From contig JADLSH010000220.1 of NCBI GenBank assembly GCA_016169945.1, positions 1,922,001 through 1,986,000 of the forward strand: DNA of 64,000 bases. The letters run 5' to 3'. Below, one piece after another: positions 22,228 through 33,311 of this stretch (position 1 is the first letter of the stretch; every line of letters begins with the position of its first letter). Below the pieces are notes generated by a model. That model did not search any database and had not been told where the DNA came from. It was given only the letters and a program-made list of their open reading frames with translations. A program made the translations under genes and the position numbers. Origin of the DNA: Trachythela sp. YZ-2020. Taxonomy: Eukaryota; Cnidaria; Anthozoa; Malacalcyonacea; Clavulariidae.

Positions 22228-24167
22228 GGATGGATAAAGACTGAGTAAATAAACGAGGAAAATGCTTAAACACATAAAAAACGGGTTGATTTACGCGGAT
22301 ATATTCGACTCTTCACTTATCGACATATATTCATCAGATATCGGACATTTTCTGCCAGGCGCTACTAATTCCCGTCGCGTCCTCCCCAAGCACCCCCGCG
22401 CGCTCGCTCAGCATAACCACTGATCTATATAAAACACTGGAGTAGTGCTTTTTTTTCTCTCTTTTGCGCTTGGGTACGAGGCTGGGATCTATGCTAGAAA
22501 AGGGCGAAAGTGCTGCACTGAAATTCATGGAACCCATTTTGTTGGAGAAGAACCGAATATCTACTCAACAATAACCAAAACAAACTTGCAAACATTCTCT
22601 GTTTTAGGAAAGAAGGTCACGAGCAAGAGCAAGAAAGGCGAACTTGTGGCGTTGAAAAATTCGAAAATTATTTTCGCAAAAATGCTTCTGATTGCTAGGA
22701 GTCGAGATCTACAAATGGAGGAAGTACTGAAATATTCTCTACGCCCATTCCCACGTGCATTGGCAACAAACGAAGGCGATCTGCTGAAAACTGTGAAGGC
22801 GAAATTACTTGATGCGATTGAAAAGGAAGTTCAAGGTAGTTCAGTCGATCTTCCTGTTGGAGAAAAGGCGTACATTCTAGATGCAATGGCAACGTTGCAA
22901 ACGTTGACAGTTCGTCCAGCTACATTTGGTGAACTAGCAATCGATTTACTTATCAAGGTTGTCAACGCTGCAGTATATTCCAATTTCAAACGGGTGGATT
23001 TCGTCTGTGACCGCTATCCGCTGCAAAGCATCAAGAATCTAGAGAGGGATAGGCGAGCTGTGGTCGGCGTCCAGGTGATTCGCATTTATGGTGAGCAACA
23101 GCGGGTCCCACGTCAGTGGAAGAAGTTTATGTCTTCTGGCGAAAACAAAGGAGAGCTGATGAAATTCTTATTTGATGCCTGGAAAAAAGCGGATCCGCAG
23201 CTGTTAAAGGGCGTGGAAGTATATTTAGCACACGAAGAAAGCTGCCACAGGCTTGCTCAGTCGACGACGTGATGGTGTGCAATGATACTGAAGAACTTTG
23301 CTGTGATCATGAAGAGGATGATACGCGGATGATTGCTCATGCAAGACACGCTTCTCAATTCTACTCCAGTATCATTATCAAGAGTCCAGATACAGATGTG
23401 TTTCTGATAGCGCTTAACGCCTGCTTAGACATTCGGGTACGGGTAATGGAAGACGCATTATATCACTCAGCAAAATCAGGCATTCTGTTGGAGACCAATG
23501 GTGCAGTTCACCACTAGGCCTTCATGCATTTACAGGTACAAACTGAACTTTGCCGAAATAAATATTGTATATATTTCTAATGAACTATGCAGATCTCTTC
23601 TGGAACGTCGGCAGAGAAGTCACGCCATCGACACCACTGAATGAGAGCTTGTATGGCTACGTGTGCCATCTTTACGGTTTTGAAGAGTGCTCCGACGTCA
23701 ACTCCGTTAGGTTTCAAATTTTTAAGGGTGGAAAATACGACGAAGACTCAATGCCACCAAATCAGGATTCTTTAGATCAGCACGTGAGTCGAGCAAATTA
23801 CTAATGCTTCATCTGGCGACATGCATCGCAACCGTCATTGTACATGGAACCTTTCTGCAACAACGGGTGGAAACTAGATGATTGTGGCAACGTCTTAGTC
23901 GACTGGATGACCATTCCTCCAGCCCCCGACTCGGTCCTGGAGTTTGCAAATTGCAAATGCAAGAAAGCCTGTTAAAACAACAGATGTTCCTGTCTGAAAG
24001 AAAGCTGAAGTGCTCAGATCTGTGCATTGGCTGTAAGAATAACAATGGAAATGTTGATGGAAATGATGAAAGTGAAGTGATTCTGATACTTACGATCGCG
24101 ATGAACAAGATCATACCTCAAGTGACATCAGCGAAGACGAATACTAAGTCTCTCTTCAGGTTAAACC

Positions 24168-25010
24168 CCGAGCCGGCGCGAAGCGCCGTGCGAGGGTACT
24201 AATTCCGCTCGGATATTTACACCCGGGTATGTGAAAACACATTGGAATCCAAAGTCGTCCGCCGCGATGTCATGGACGGTTCAGGGTTTTGCACGTTATA
24301 CGCATGCGCGAATTCAGTTCCAGAGAAACATACGGATAACATTTTTAAAAGATTTACGGATAAAGATTTTGTTATTCATCAAAAATTATTTTTAAAACTA
24401 GGGCTATTGGAAAACATACCGACAAACATAGTCTTCAAAACAAGATAAACGAGAAGGAGTCGAATGGCTGAAAAAATGACACTTTTGAAGTGTTTTAAAC
24501 GGGGAAGTGTCTATTTTTCATATTTTAGTTTGTGGATTTGCAAAAGCGTAAGTCACCCTGTGAGGTTATTATAATATCGATTAAACCTATAAGGTATTTT
24601 TGCTAGTTAAAATTTGAATTTTGAAGAAACAACGTAATGTCAAAGACTTAATTTTAAAGATAAATTTAAAAAAATATACTGTCAAAAAACAGTTGAAGTT
24701 TTCTGAATATTTTTTGACGTTTTTGTGAAATGTCTAAGGTTAAATTTTACAACAACCAAAGCTAAAAGAGTACGTAATGACATATCTACTTTATATAGTG
24801 GGCAATTCATAATTTTATAGTTAAAAGTACATATATTTATATTACTCTTTAATCATTTTGTACCAAAAGTAAAAAAATTGTATTTTGCTATGGTTACAAT
24901 GATTGACCGAATACTTCATGTTACAATAAATTTTGGGAAGTATAATTCCTGAGTTCGAATAGGGGAGGGGATTCTGCATGAGTGTATTTCTAGTAGTATA
25001 CATTATGATG
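24168..25010 (+). repeat. Dispersed repeat R1, copy B
   Basis: Diverged direct copy of the repeat at 18827-19710, beginning CCGAGCCGGCGCGAAGCGCC and ending near TGTATTTCTAGTAG. It begins about 10 bp after the end of the readable C-terminal cysteine cluster of the decayed gene. Confidence 0.65.
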
Positions 25011-25101
25011 AACAATACACAAACTGGTATACGCTAGTTCCGATAATCATGATAACGCCAAGTTAGTTCATCTGAGTTTTTAAGCTTTTTATTTGAAAAC
25101 G

Positions 25102-25304
25102 TTGGGCCGTATATGAATTTGAATCTATTAAAAAGTTATATTTTATATAAAACCTTCAATATTTTAACCAAAAAAAATACGAAAACAATCGTTATTTTGT
25201 AAAATATTCCCTAAAAGTTTTAAGTATTTCCCTTTTACCTAACGTCTTCAAGTTTTCATATCAAATAGAACTTTTTAATAGCTCCAAATTCATATACGGC
25301 CTAA
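25102..25304. mobile_element. About 200-bp fold-back MITE
   Basis: TTGGGCCGTATATGAATTTG at the left and the complement of TTAGGCCGTATATGAATTTG at the right form arms of about 35 bp, each continuing through CTATTAAAAAGTT. The AT-rich interior also has partial complementarity. No ORF. Confidence 0.7.
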
Positions 25305-26101
25305 TCTTCGGCGTCAAGAATTTCAACTGAAAACTCAGGAAAACTAAATCAAGCTGGCTTCAAAAATTCGCCTGGTTTTAGCGTTCCAGTTATTTTATAG
25401 TTCAGTGGGCTTTCCCTGCATTACTTGCAACATCCCATCGTTCTAAATGACAACGCGGCTGCAAATTGAAGAGACTGGAACGAAGTAAACATACATTTGA
25501 GCGATGGAATTTAATACGAAGCATCGAGGAATAATAAACAAAATGGCGGGCGATTGTTGGAATTTCGTCAAAGGAGTGCAAATAAACATGAATTTTATAA
25601 AAATACTTCGGGTCTACGGAGCGGGAACTCTTCGGATTCAGATTCAGCATGTTTAAAAGTGATAAGTTATGTAAAAGTATTTGAGTTATGAGGCACGGTA
25701 AATGAAAATCGTTTTTTTTTATGTCTCGACAAATGGCCTATTAGTAGAAAGCGTTGATCGAAGTCAAAACACATGCATTCACTGCATGATTCACTTTATG
25801 AGTTTTTTATGGGCAAAGCAAGTAAACACGAAGATATCCTTGTCGAATCAAAACTGAACAACAGAAAACCAGGTCGGCAAAACCTTTCATTCCTATGCTT
25901 TTCTGCTGTACATTTTTACAGAAACTATGTATTTTTGTGAGTTTCTTGCTAGTTTTCGTCTTCGTGTTTTCCTTCAACGTTCAAGTTTTGTCAGCCTCGC
26001 TTTGATTTCACAATTGCACTGATCTCAAATTATTTCGGTACACTGAAATTTTCAATTTCAATAAATTCTTAAATTTTTACATATGATAAAAAATAAACAC
26101 G
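25305..26101. other. Intergenic, no supported gene
   Basis: AT-rich sequence without recognised coding signal. A minus-strand ORF at 25402-25650 has no motif or codon pattern that supports it. Confidence 0.35.
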
Positions 26102-26224
26102 TAATTTACCGGCAGCTTCGGTCCGGATGCAAAAAACTGTGCCCTCCGGGCTCGGCCGGGGCTCGGGCCGTTTTCAAGACCGAGGGCACAGTTTTTTGCA
26201 TCCGGACCTCGCAACCGGTAAATA
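26102..26224. mobile_element. Fold-back MITE, family 1 copy B
   Basis: Arms built on GGTCCGGATGCAAAAAACTGTGCCC pair across a GGGCTCGGCC-containing loop, and the ends are TAATTTACCGG and CCGGTAAATA. Same plan as the copy at 4158-4279. Its right end lies 17 bp before a splice acceptor of the next gene. Confidence 0.7.
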
Positions 26225-26241
26225 GCATATTTATTTTGCAG

Positions 26242-26872
26242 GCACACTGGCAGCATTGAATGTGCCAAAAGCCTTAGCTTGGTCTACACACCAAAGCGAA
26301 TGCCGTTCAGGTTGGTGTATTCATAGTTGTGTATGTTGCTGTATGTCATTTTGTGTTCTGGAGATTCCTAGCACAATATTTTTACATTATTTAATAATAA
26401 ATGGAAATAAGCTGTTCTAAGTATCCTTAAATTAAATCCTAACTTTAGATACAACGCATATAAAGCCAGGAAACAGCTAGGAGCAATCGACTGGAATTCT
26501 CATGTCAATCTTCCCCAAGCAAAGACCAAATCTGGGGAAGAGCGAATAACCAGGAAGTACAACCAGAGAACCAGGCAATGGGATAGGAAAATTGTTAAAG
26601 TTGAAAAAGGTTATGAGTATGTTCCAGTACTCATATCCAAAATTTTGACCAGAAGAATTAATGATGTCAACACTGTAACTAGACATATTTCTTTGAGTTA
26701 TAGCAACCCTGCCCTTATCTCCCCAACCACCCAACCACAGCCCACATTCCCCCTCCTCCAACAAAGGAAATTGTCCAAAGAAGAAGCAGATTTGCAAGTG
26801 ACAAATCCTCAAAATGAAGCAGTACAACAACATCATTATCCAGTGAACCCTATATATTACCCAAATGTTTAA
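26242..26872 (+). CDS. 3' exons of an uncharacterised repetitive gene family
   Basis: Exon 26242-26310 (acceptor TTTTGCAG, donor GTTGGT) reads GTLAALNVPKALAWSTHQ; exon 26449-26872 (acceptor CTTTAG) reads YNAYKARKQLGAIDWNSH, then KYNQRTRQWDRK, YEYVPVLISKIL and a Pro-rich tail ending YYPNV and a stop. I know these blocks as the C-terminus of an uncharacterised family common in cnidarian genomes, but not its function. The two exons join out of phase by one base, so one indel (or error) is present. Upstream exons are missing; the fold-back MITE lies where they would continue. The stop is about 30 bp from the end of the convergent P2X7-like gene. Confidence 0.5.
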
Positions 26873-27000
26873 ACTATATTCACATTCAACTTAACTAAAA
26901 ATTAATGGTGTCTATATCTCATGTAAACACCAGTAACTGATGGGTACCGTTCTCTAATCTTTAACACCACACAGGATGGACAAACTCGTCTATTCCCTTT

Positions 27001-29112
27001 TAGTCTAGGACCTGTAAAGGAGTTTGTATACATTTCATTAAGGACAGATTATCTCAACTGTTTTAGGGTAAAATGACCATGGCGGTCAACATGGCATATG
27101 TGGCAAAACCCGAATCCGGGGCGAAAGTCCTGAAAATGACCACGCCCAGAAACGGCACTGTCGGCATAGCTCTAAGTCCTGAACCGCCAAAGCTACAGCC
27201 TTTCTGAATTGCTTATAGTGTTTAGAATGGTTGCTTTTATGGGTGGTCACTGGAGGGTGAAATTTGTCTAGGTATCATATTTTACAAGAAAATGACTATG
27301 CACCATCCCAGGTCAACTGCTAATTATGCATCAAATTACTCATTCACCTGGCAAAGTCTATGTTTTCTTATTTCCCAAACATTTTTGTCATAGGATGAAA
27401 AAATATGCTTATTTTAATATAATTATTATAAATTTCATAAGGAATGATATTGTTTTGTTGAGATATAACACATTTCATTTCACTTACCCCCCGCCAGAAC
27501 ACGATTTCAGCCATATTTTGCCGATTTGTTTGCTTTTTATCGCCGAGCCTCGCAAGTATCATCCAATTGTTCTACTTTAACACAATGCTAGTTGACTAAA
27601 GAATAATTCAACCAAGTTTCGTCGGGTTTTGGAGTAGTGCCATGTATTTTATATTCGATTTTGTGTCCTTCGACATTTCCTCAATTATGTAGCCATTGCA
27701 ATGTCTCGCAGCTTCTCTGCCCGATAAATGCCACTTCTTCGTACACATCTGTATTTATATTACAGTATCCAAAAATAATTGATTGTAGAATAGTCCCAAT
27801 CGAAAATTGAAAGCTTTACTCCCATTTGGGAGTGAAAAACCTTCCCTGGTTCATCAAGAACGAGAATCTAAAACAAAAGGTTCAAAATAATTTGAAAGTC
27901 TCGTGCAATCTTCACGAAAACTTCTCGTGGGCAACATTACAGGGGGGGGGAAACATTTTCACGAATACGTTTGTTCGCGATCACAGCAACCCAAACTCCC
28001 AAAGTAAAGTTCGTGTGTTTAACTGTTTATATGTTTTATGACAAAATAAACAAATATTCGCGTAATTTTGTATTTTTCTGGTTTCCTTTAGCTATAAAAA
28101 AGAAACCAGAGATTTACGCAATATTTTTGCACCACCCAATGTATTCGTGAAAATGTTTCCCCCCCCCCCTGTAATGTTGCCCACGAGGAGTTTTCGTGAA
28201 GATTGCGCGGAAGACTTTCAAATTATTTTGAACCTTTTGTTTTAGATTCTCGTTCTTGATGAACGAGGGAAGGTTTTTCACTCCCAAATGGGAGTAAACC
28301 TTTCAATTTTCGATTGGGACTATTCTACAATCAATTATTTTTGGATACTGTAATATAAATACAGATGTGTATGAAGAAGTGGCATTTATCGGGCAGAGAA
28401 GCTGCGAGACATTGCAATGGCTACATAATTGAGGAAATGTCGAAGGACACAAAATCGAATATAAAATACATGGCACTACTCCAAAACCCGACGAAACTTG
28501 GTTGAATTATTCTTTAGTCAACTAGCATTGTGTTAAAGTAGAACATTTGGATGATACTTGCGAAGCTCGGCGATAAAAAGCAAACAAATCGGCAAAATAT
28601 GGCTGAAATCGTGTTCTGGCGGGGGGTAAGTGAAATGAAATGTGTTATATCTCAACAAAACAATATCATTCCTTATCAAATTTATAATAATTATATTAAA
28701 ATAAGCATATTTTTTCATCCTATGACAAAAATGTTTGGGAAATAAGAAAACATAGACTTTGCCAGGTGAATGAGTAATTTGATGCATAATTAGCAGTTGA
28801 CCTGGGATGGTGCATAGTCATTTTCTTGTAAAATATGATACCTAGACAAATTTCACCGTCCAGTGACCACCCATAAAAGCAACTATTCTAAACACTATAA
28901 GCAATTCAGAAAGGCTGTAGCTTTGGCGGTTCAGGATTTAGAGCTATGCCCACAGTGCCGTTTCTGGGCGTGGTCATTTTCAGGACTTTCGCCCCGGATT
29001 CGGGTTTTGGCACATATGCCATATTGACCGCCATGGTCATTTTACCCTAAAACAGTTGAGATAATCTGTCCTAAATGAAATGCATAGAAACTCCTTTACA
29101 GGTCCTAGACTA
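27001..29112. mobile_element. 2112-bp near-perfect palindromic element
   Basis: The left arm (27001 to about 27975) and right arm (about 28140 to 29112) are almost identical in inverted orientation, starting TAGTCTAGGACCTGTAAAGG. TTT at 26998-27000 and 29113-29115 is a 3-bp target duplication, and removal restores the P2X7-like exon. The central roughly 165 bp is itself partly palindromic (TCTGGTTTC / GAAACCAGA). The only ORF is an 84-codon frame present in both arms, with no recognised motif. Transposase is absent, so it is non-autonomous. A G8/C10 run sits in the arms. Confidence 0.85.
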
Positions 29113-29920
29113 TTTGCCTAGATAGCCATGGCGTGCTAGAATAAACTACCTATAAGCAGCTTTGCGGAATGCTCTTGTGCTGTTGTCCTCTCTATCTTTT
29201 CGAATATCACTCCTATTGCGGATACAAAGCTCCAGAAAATTCTGGATCAAGGCATAATTTTGTAAAACGAGAAGCTTGGGTTATGCATTTCTTTTGCTTG
29301 CAGCATTTATTTTCGAATTCTTGTGGCATTGGTCTGCATTTTCCACATGTGCACCAATGTGACGCAGATTCATGTATGGGTTCTGGTGTTGGATTTGGGT
29401 CCTGTGATTGAGAGTGGGAAGGACCAGGGGCGGATCCGGGGATAGTCAACCCGGTCACGCGACTAGGGTAAAAAATTGCGAAGTTAATTAATTCGATTTC
29501 AAATCGCGGTCCAGTTCTCAAATTGGTTCAGTGGCGTCAGCATATTTAAGTTTGTAGTCCAGTAATTACATTGCGTTCAGCGGTAAAAGTTTCTGTAAAG
29601 CAATATGATGATAAGTCAAAACAGCTGTCTTCCGCTTGAATCTTGACCGACTTGGTGGCAAATCTGGTCATTTGATTGGTTAGCAGCGATGTTGACCACT
29701 TTCCGGGGAGTTCTGACCGGGCAACTCATCAGGGGCACAAATATAAGCTCTGCCGTTGGCCAATCTTAAAAATATCTGAATTCTCTTTGGCTGCATAATT
29801 TTGACCGATCAGAGCGAGTCAGCCTGGTCAGCCTGAATATATTTATAGAACTATAGAAGGCCTTTCTGATCGCAGGTTTGACCGCAAAGGTTCAACAAAG
29901 TAGCACAGCCAGAAATCCCA

Positions 29921-30163
29921 ATGTCTGCTAGTATTTACGAGACCGTAGAGTCCGCGTTTGCGAAAAACGATCGGCGATATCTTCAAGATATTGAAGTTGA
30001 TCTAAAGAAACGAATAGACGCTTCACCGAATATTTCTGTTGAAGAGCTAGTGAGCGCCATCAACAACACAAGCTTTTGCCTTGGGAGAAATTTTGGTGCC
30101 GAATCATACATCCCGAAGTACGTTCGAGATCGAAAGAGCAACTGTTGTACGGCCCTAACGTAA
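29921..30163 (+). CDS. 80-aa ORF of unknown function inside the hAT-like element
   Basis: Starts MSASIYETVESAF, has a charged helical segment (DIEVDLKKRIDA) and a C-terminal part with FCLGRNFGAESYIPKYVRD, ending CCTALT. Composition looks coding and hydrophilic, with no signal peptide or membrane span. I do not recognise it. It may be the first exon of a longer gene. Confidence 0.35.
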   Translation: MSASIYETVESAFAKNDRRYLQDIEVDLKKRIDASPNISVEELVSAINNTSFCLGRNFGAESYIPKYVRDRKSNCCTALT

Positions 30164-30556
30164 ATATATTATACGTTGACTAAATTTGACTTCTGTACAT
30201 TATTAATACATTCTCCTATACTGTTTATTTGTGTTTATTTGTTTACGCTTTTTGTGGACTAATGCTAGTTTAATATTATTGCTGCCGCAGGCAGCACCCT
30301 ATTCTTGACGTGCTTCCCGTTTTTACTCGCCCCAGTCTTTTTCGCGGATTTATGTATAGTCAATCTCGATCTGAGCTCTGTTTGTCCGGTAAGATGTCGT
30401 ATTACGGGTGGACATTGCGCAAGAGAGGTTTGTGAAGTGAGGGGAATTAAAATGTTCACACTTGAAACGACATGTGTTCGAACATTACATAATTACAATT
30501 TGCAAACTAAATACGGATTAAAATCGATCAGTTTAGTATGACTAATTACTTTTCTA

Positions 30557-30619
30557 TTTGCTTCTGCTAGTGATATTTTATACACCAGTTGCTTCTGCTA
30601 GTGATATTTTATACACCAG
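30557..30619 (+). repeat. 31-bp tandem duplication
   Basis: TTGCTTCTGCTAGTGATATT and the following TTATACACCAG are repeated twice head to tail. Just downstream a CTGATCTGAAT..ATTTTATACC block is also duplicated, so this part of the hAT-like element has rearranged locally. Confidence 0.7.
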
Positions 30620-30786
30620 AGCGATCTTCTTTCATACAAACTTTTCTGCTGATCTGAATTAAACAATTTATACCTAAGGGCCAAGTCCAGAAACGATATA
30701 CATCACACATTATTTATTTATTATTTATACTGATCTGAATGATGACATGATGTAAACAATATTTTATACCCAAACCAAGGGCCCAA

Positions 30787-32037
30787 GTAAAGCAGCTTTT
30801 AACATTAGAGGTGTAACTGTGCATTCTCTATTAAAGTTGCCTATAGGATCAAGAGGTAAAAAAGACCTAACAGGACAAAGCTTATGTAGGTTACAAGAGA
30901 GTGTTAATAACATTGGATACATCATCATTGATGAATACTCTATGCTTGGCCAAGTTACTTTTGGTTGGATAGAAAAGCGTTGCAAACAAGCAACTGGTTC
31001 TAATGACAAAGTTTTTGGAGGAAAATCATTGATTTTAACTGGTGATCCAGGTCAATTGCCACCAGTAGCAGATAAACCTCTTTACCATGCTAAACCATCA
31101 AATGCTGTTGGTGAACAAGGTCATCAAGCATATCATATGTTTGACAAAGTTGTTAAACTCACTGTAAATCAACGTGTGTAAGGTATGACATCTGAGCAGG
31201 TACAGTTCAAATTTGTTATTGCGACTTCGCAAAGGTGATTCAACAGTTGATGACTGGAAGTTACTTCTGACACGTCAACCATCAAATGTCACTAATTTAT
31301 GTGACTTTGAAGATTCTACTAGACTCTTTTATAGTAATGAACAAGTTGCTAATTACAATCATGGGCAACTAACAAAACTTGAGCATCCAATTGCTCATAT
31401 TAATGCTCGCCATTCATCAGCATTGGCAAAAAAGATATCCTCAGATGATATGTCTGGGTTAGAACCTGTCGTGTTTCTAGCAAAAGGTGCTAGGGTCATG
31501 TTAACCATGAATTTGTGGTCAACACCAAGTGTTGGCCTCTGCAATGGGGCTACTGGGACAGTTGTTGATATTATCTATCAAAACAACCATCAACCACCTG
31601 ACTTACCTATTGCGGTAATAGTAGAATTTGAAAACTATAGAGGACCTGTTTTTAATGAAAACCAACCATTGTGTATCCCAATATATCCAATCACTGTCAC
31701 ATCACAGACAGAAATAGGTTTCCATGAGAGGCAACAGTTACCTCTTAGGCTTGCTTGGGCTCTAACAATACACAAGAGCCAATGAATTAAACTTCCAAAA
31801 GCATGGATAGATATTGGCAAATCTGAAAGAACCGCTGGAGTTTCTTATGTCGCTATTAGCAGAGTAAAATCACTTGCATCTTGTGTCATTGAACCAATGA
31901 CATATGAACGATTAACAAGCTTGAAATCATCAGCTAACTTACAATATAGGCTTGAAGAAGAAAACAGGCTAGATCAGTTAGCACAGGCTACTAGCAGTGC
32001 ATTTACATCAACAAACTACTGTACTGAGTTTGAATAA
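30787..32037 (+). pseudogene. PIF1-like helicase, 5'-truncated pseudogene
   Basis: The frame opens at SKAAFNIRGVTVHSLL (motif Ia). The Walker A motif is missing upstream, so the N-terminal half is lost. Then follow IIIDEYSMLG (Walker B), GDPGQLPPVADKPLY (motif III), GARVMLTMNLW, LTIHKSQ and VAISRVKSL (motifs V and VI). This is the helicase type found in Helitrons and in stand-alone PIF1 copies. It has a TAA at 31180 where Gln is expected, a frameshift near 31210 and a TGA at 31784. No Rep/HUH domain was found, so a Helitron origin is possible but not shown. Confidence 0.75.
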
Positions 32038-32970
32038 GAGAGGAATTTCATATTGGGATACCAGTTATATTTTGGTATGTAGTTTGACTATATATACTCT
32101 TTTAAATAATTTACTGTATTATATAATCACTAATTTACCCCTTGTTATCACTGTATGTATGAAAATATGATTTGCAAGTTGAAAGAATGGTAAGTTTTTT
32201 GTTTGTTTAACCCCTCCCCTCCCCTGCCCTACTTTTATTTTCATTCATTTATGTGCTACCATGTTTCTAAGTAAAAATCTCATGCTGGCAATTATTTTTT
32301 CTATAGTTTTGCAATTCTGATGGATGTGAATGGTGCCATGTTAATTGCTCGATGAAACCAAATGGTTGTTAAAGTCAAAATATAATATGGATATATTACA
32401 TCGCATGAAAATGGATGGGAGCTTCTGGATTAACAGAAATGTATTTCTATTAAAACAAGAATGCTGATTTAAAAGATTGTATGGATATCGTACATCTAAT
32501 GCAATGGGATGGAATTTGCCATGTATTATTTTTGCCGTACTTGTTTCCAATCTACCATATGGATGTCAGGAACATTGTATGTCAAGATATTACATACCTT
32601 TATATGTACAGTAACCTAACAAGTTATTGGACAATAATGATGACCAACAATGGATACTACCTGTACATGCTAAATAAATATGAAACATTTATATATTGGA
32701 CAAAAAACCAATAGTAAAACTTGTTTACCAAATGGAAAATACAGTGGACAGTAGACTATCATTACCTTGGAAAGAATATGAAAACTTGCAAAAACTAGTC
32801 GTATCACGTTAAAACACATATTGTGTATATTCCTAATTGACTGTGTTCTTCCAGACGTTCTGAAAAGTGAAGATGATTTAAAACATTGGTACCAACAATC
32901 ACGTGCATACATGTAAATATGAAAATCCCAAGTTACGAAGTACACTTTACAGTATATATAGAGAATATTA

Positions 32971-33101
32971 CATGGTTGCGCGGAAATATGGAATTTATTT
33001 CGAGTGTTGAAGAGAATATTGCTCACAAGTGAGCGTAGCGAACGAGTGAGCAATATTCTCTTCAACACGAGAAATAAATTCCATATTTCCAAGCAACCAT
33101 G
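32971..33101. mobile_element. Fold-back MITE with TA target site
   Basis: Arms of about 57 bp starting CATGGTTGC, flanked by TA on both sides (32969-32970 and 33102-33103). They pair across a GTGAGCGTAGCGAACGAG loop. TA flanks fit a mariner/Tc1-type origin. It lies inside the hAT-like element. Confidence 0.75.
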
Positions 33102-33311
33102 TACTATTCTGTTTATTTTATAAACAAACGACAATTCATATAGAAACTCAAAACAAATGTGTAAATAGTATACAAATAGTAATAGGTTTTTGATTGGCTG
33201 GCAAAAATGATATTTTCACACGTAAAAATATCGTATTTTTTACGTGTGTTTAAATACGATTTTTCTCAGTGGCATAAAACTCTATATAACACTTATGTTT
33301 ATATAATAATT

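Larger units (their letters stand above)
20096..22484 (+). mobile_element. 2.4-kb DNA transposon with 9-bp target duplication
   Basis: GGATCTATG is duplicated at 20087-20095 and 22485-22493. The element between them starts CAGCCTCGCACCCAAGC and ends with the complement of CAGCCTCGTACCCAAGC. Similarity continues for about 33 bp and resumes in a long GC-rich inverted block (GAGCGAGCGCGCGGGGGTGC). It sits inside a coding exon of the decayed gene; removing it restores the exon exactly. A 9-bp duplication fits Mutator-like elements, but no transposase was recognised. It carries small exons on both strands. Confidence 0.85.
15705..24158 (+). pseudogene. Decayed multi-exon gene of a repetitive nuclease-like family
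   Basis: Exons at about 15705-16159, 16262-17579, 17743-18250, 18485-18587, 18657-18796, 19921-20095 plus 22494-23535 (split by a transposon) and 23593-24158 together give a cysteine-rich protein. Readable blocks in order are CFHPACYRSFT, YHKRCYQTYT (after a frameshift near 16400), LVWDNNDFNEETFSG, THVANGI, WTLHLSSLRSMIPWFFA, ACDQTIEQ, KTNLQTFSVLGKKV, DFVCDRYPLQSIKN, HEEDDTRMIAHARHAS, IIKSPDTDVFLIALN, GLHAFTG and a final tesmin-like NCKCKKAC/NRCSCL cluster. The EEDD, SPDTD and GLHAFTG order resembles PIN/FEN nucleases; that is an inference. It has several frameshifts and in-frame stops (for example after SRANY at 23803), so it is a pseudogene. Bidirectional start with the transposase-like gene. 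Confidence 0.6.

Noticed and set aside
18827..25010. R1 repeats as long terminal repeats of a retroelement
   Set aside because: No TG..CA ends, primer-binding site, polypurine tract or gag/pol between them; the interval holds another gene family.
27004..29112. Giant palindromes as pure assembly fold-back artefacts
   Set aside because: Arms differ at scattered positions, have unique centres, and the 2.1-kb one is flanked by a duplicated TTT at an exact exon break. Not fully excluded for the 4-kb element, so listed as a check.
20435..31784. Several in-frame TAA/TAG stops where Gln seems expected (near 20435, 23803, 29138, 31180), suggesting a reassigned code
   Set aside because: Other breaks are TGA at Gly-type positions and frameshifts in the same relics, and the intact genes (piggyBac, array ORF1, zinc-finger ORF) end normally at TAA, TAG or TGA. 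Decay explains it.
30787..32037. Calling the helicase a Helitron
   Set aside because: No Rep/HUH motif and no 3' hairpin with CTRR end could be identified; PIF1-like copies also occur outside Helitrons.
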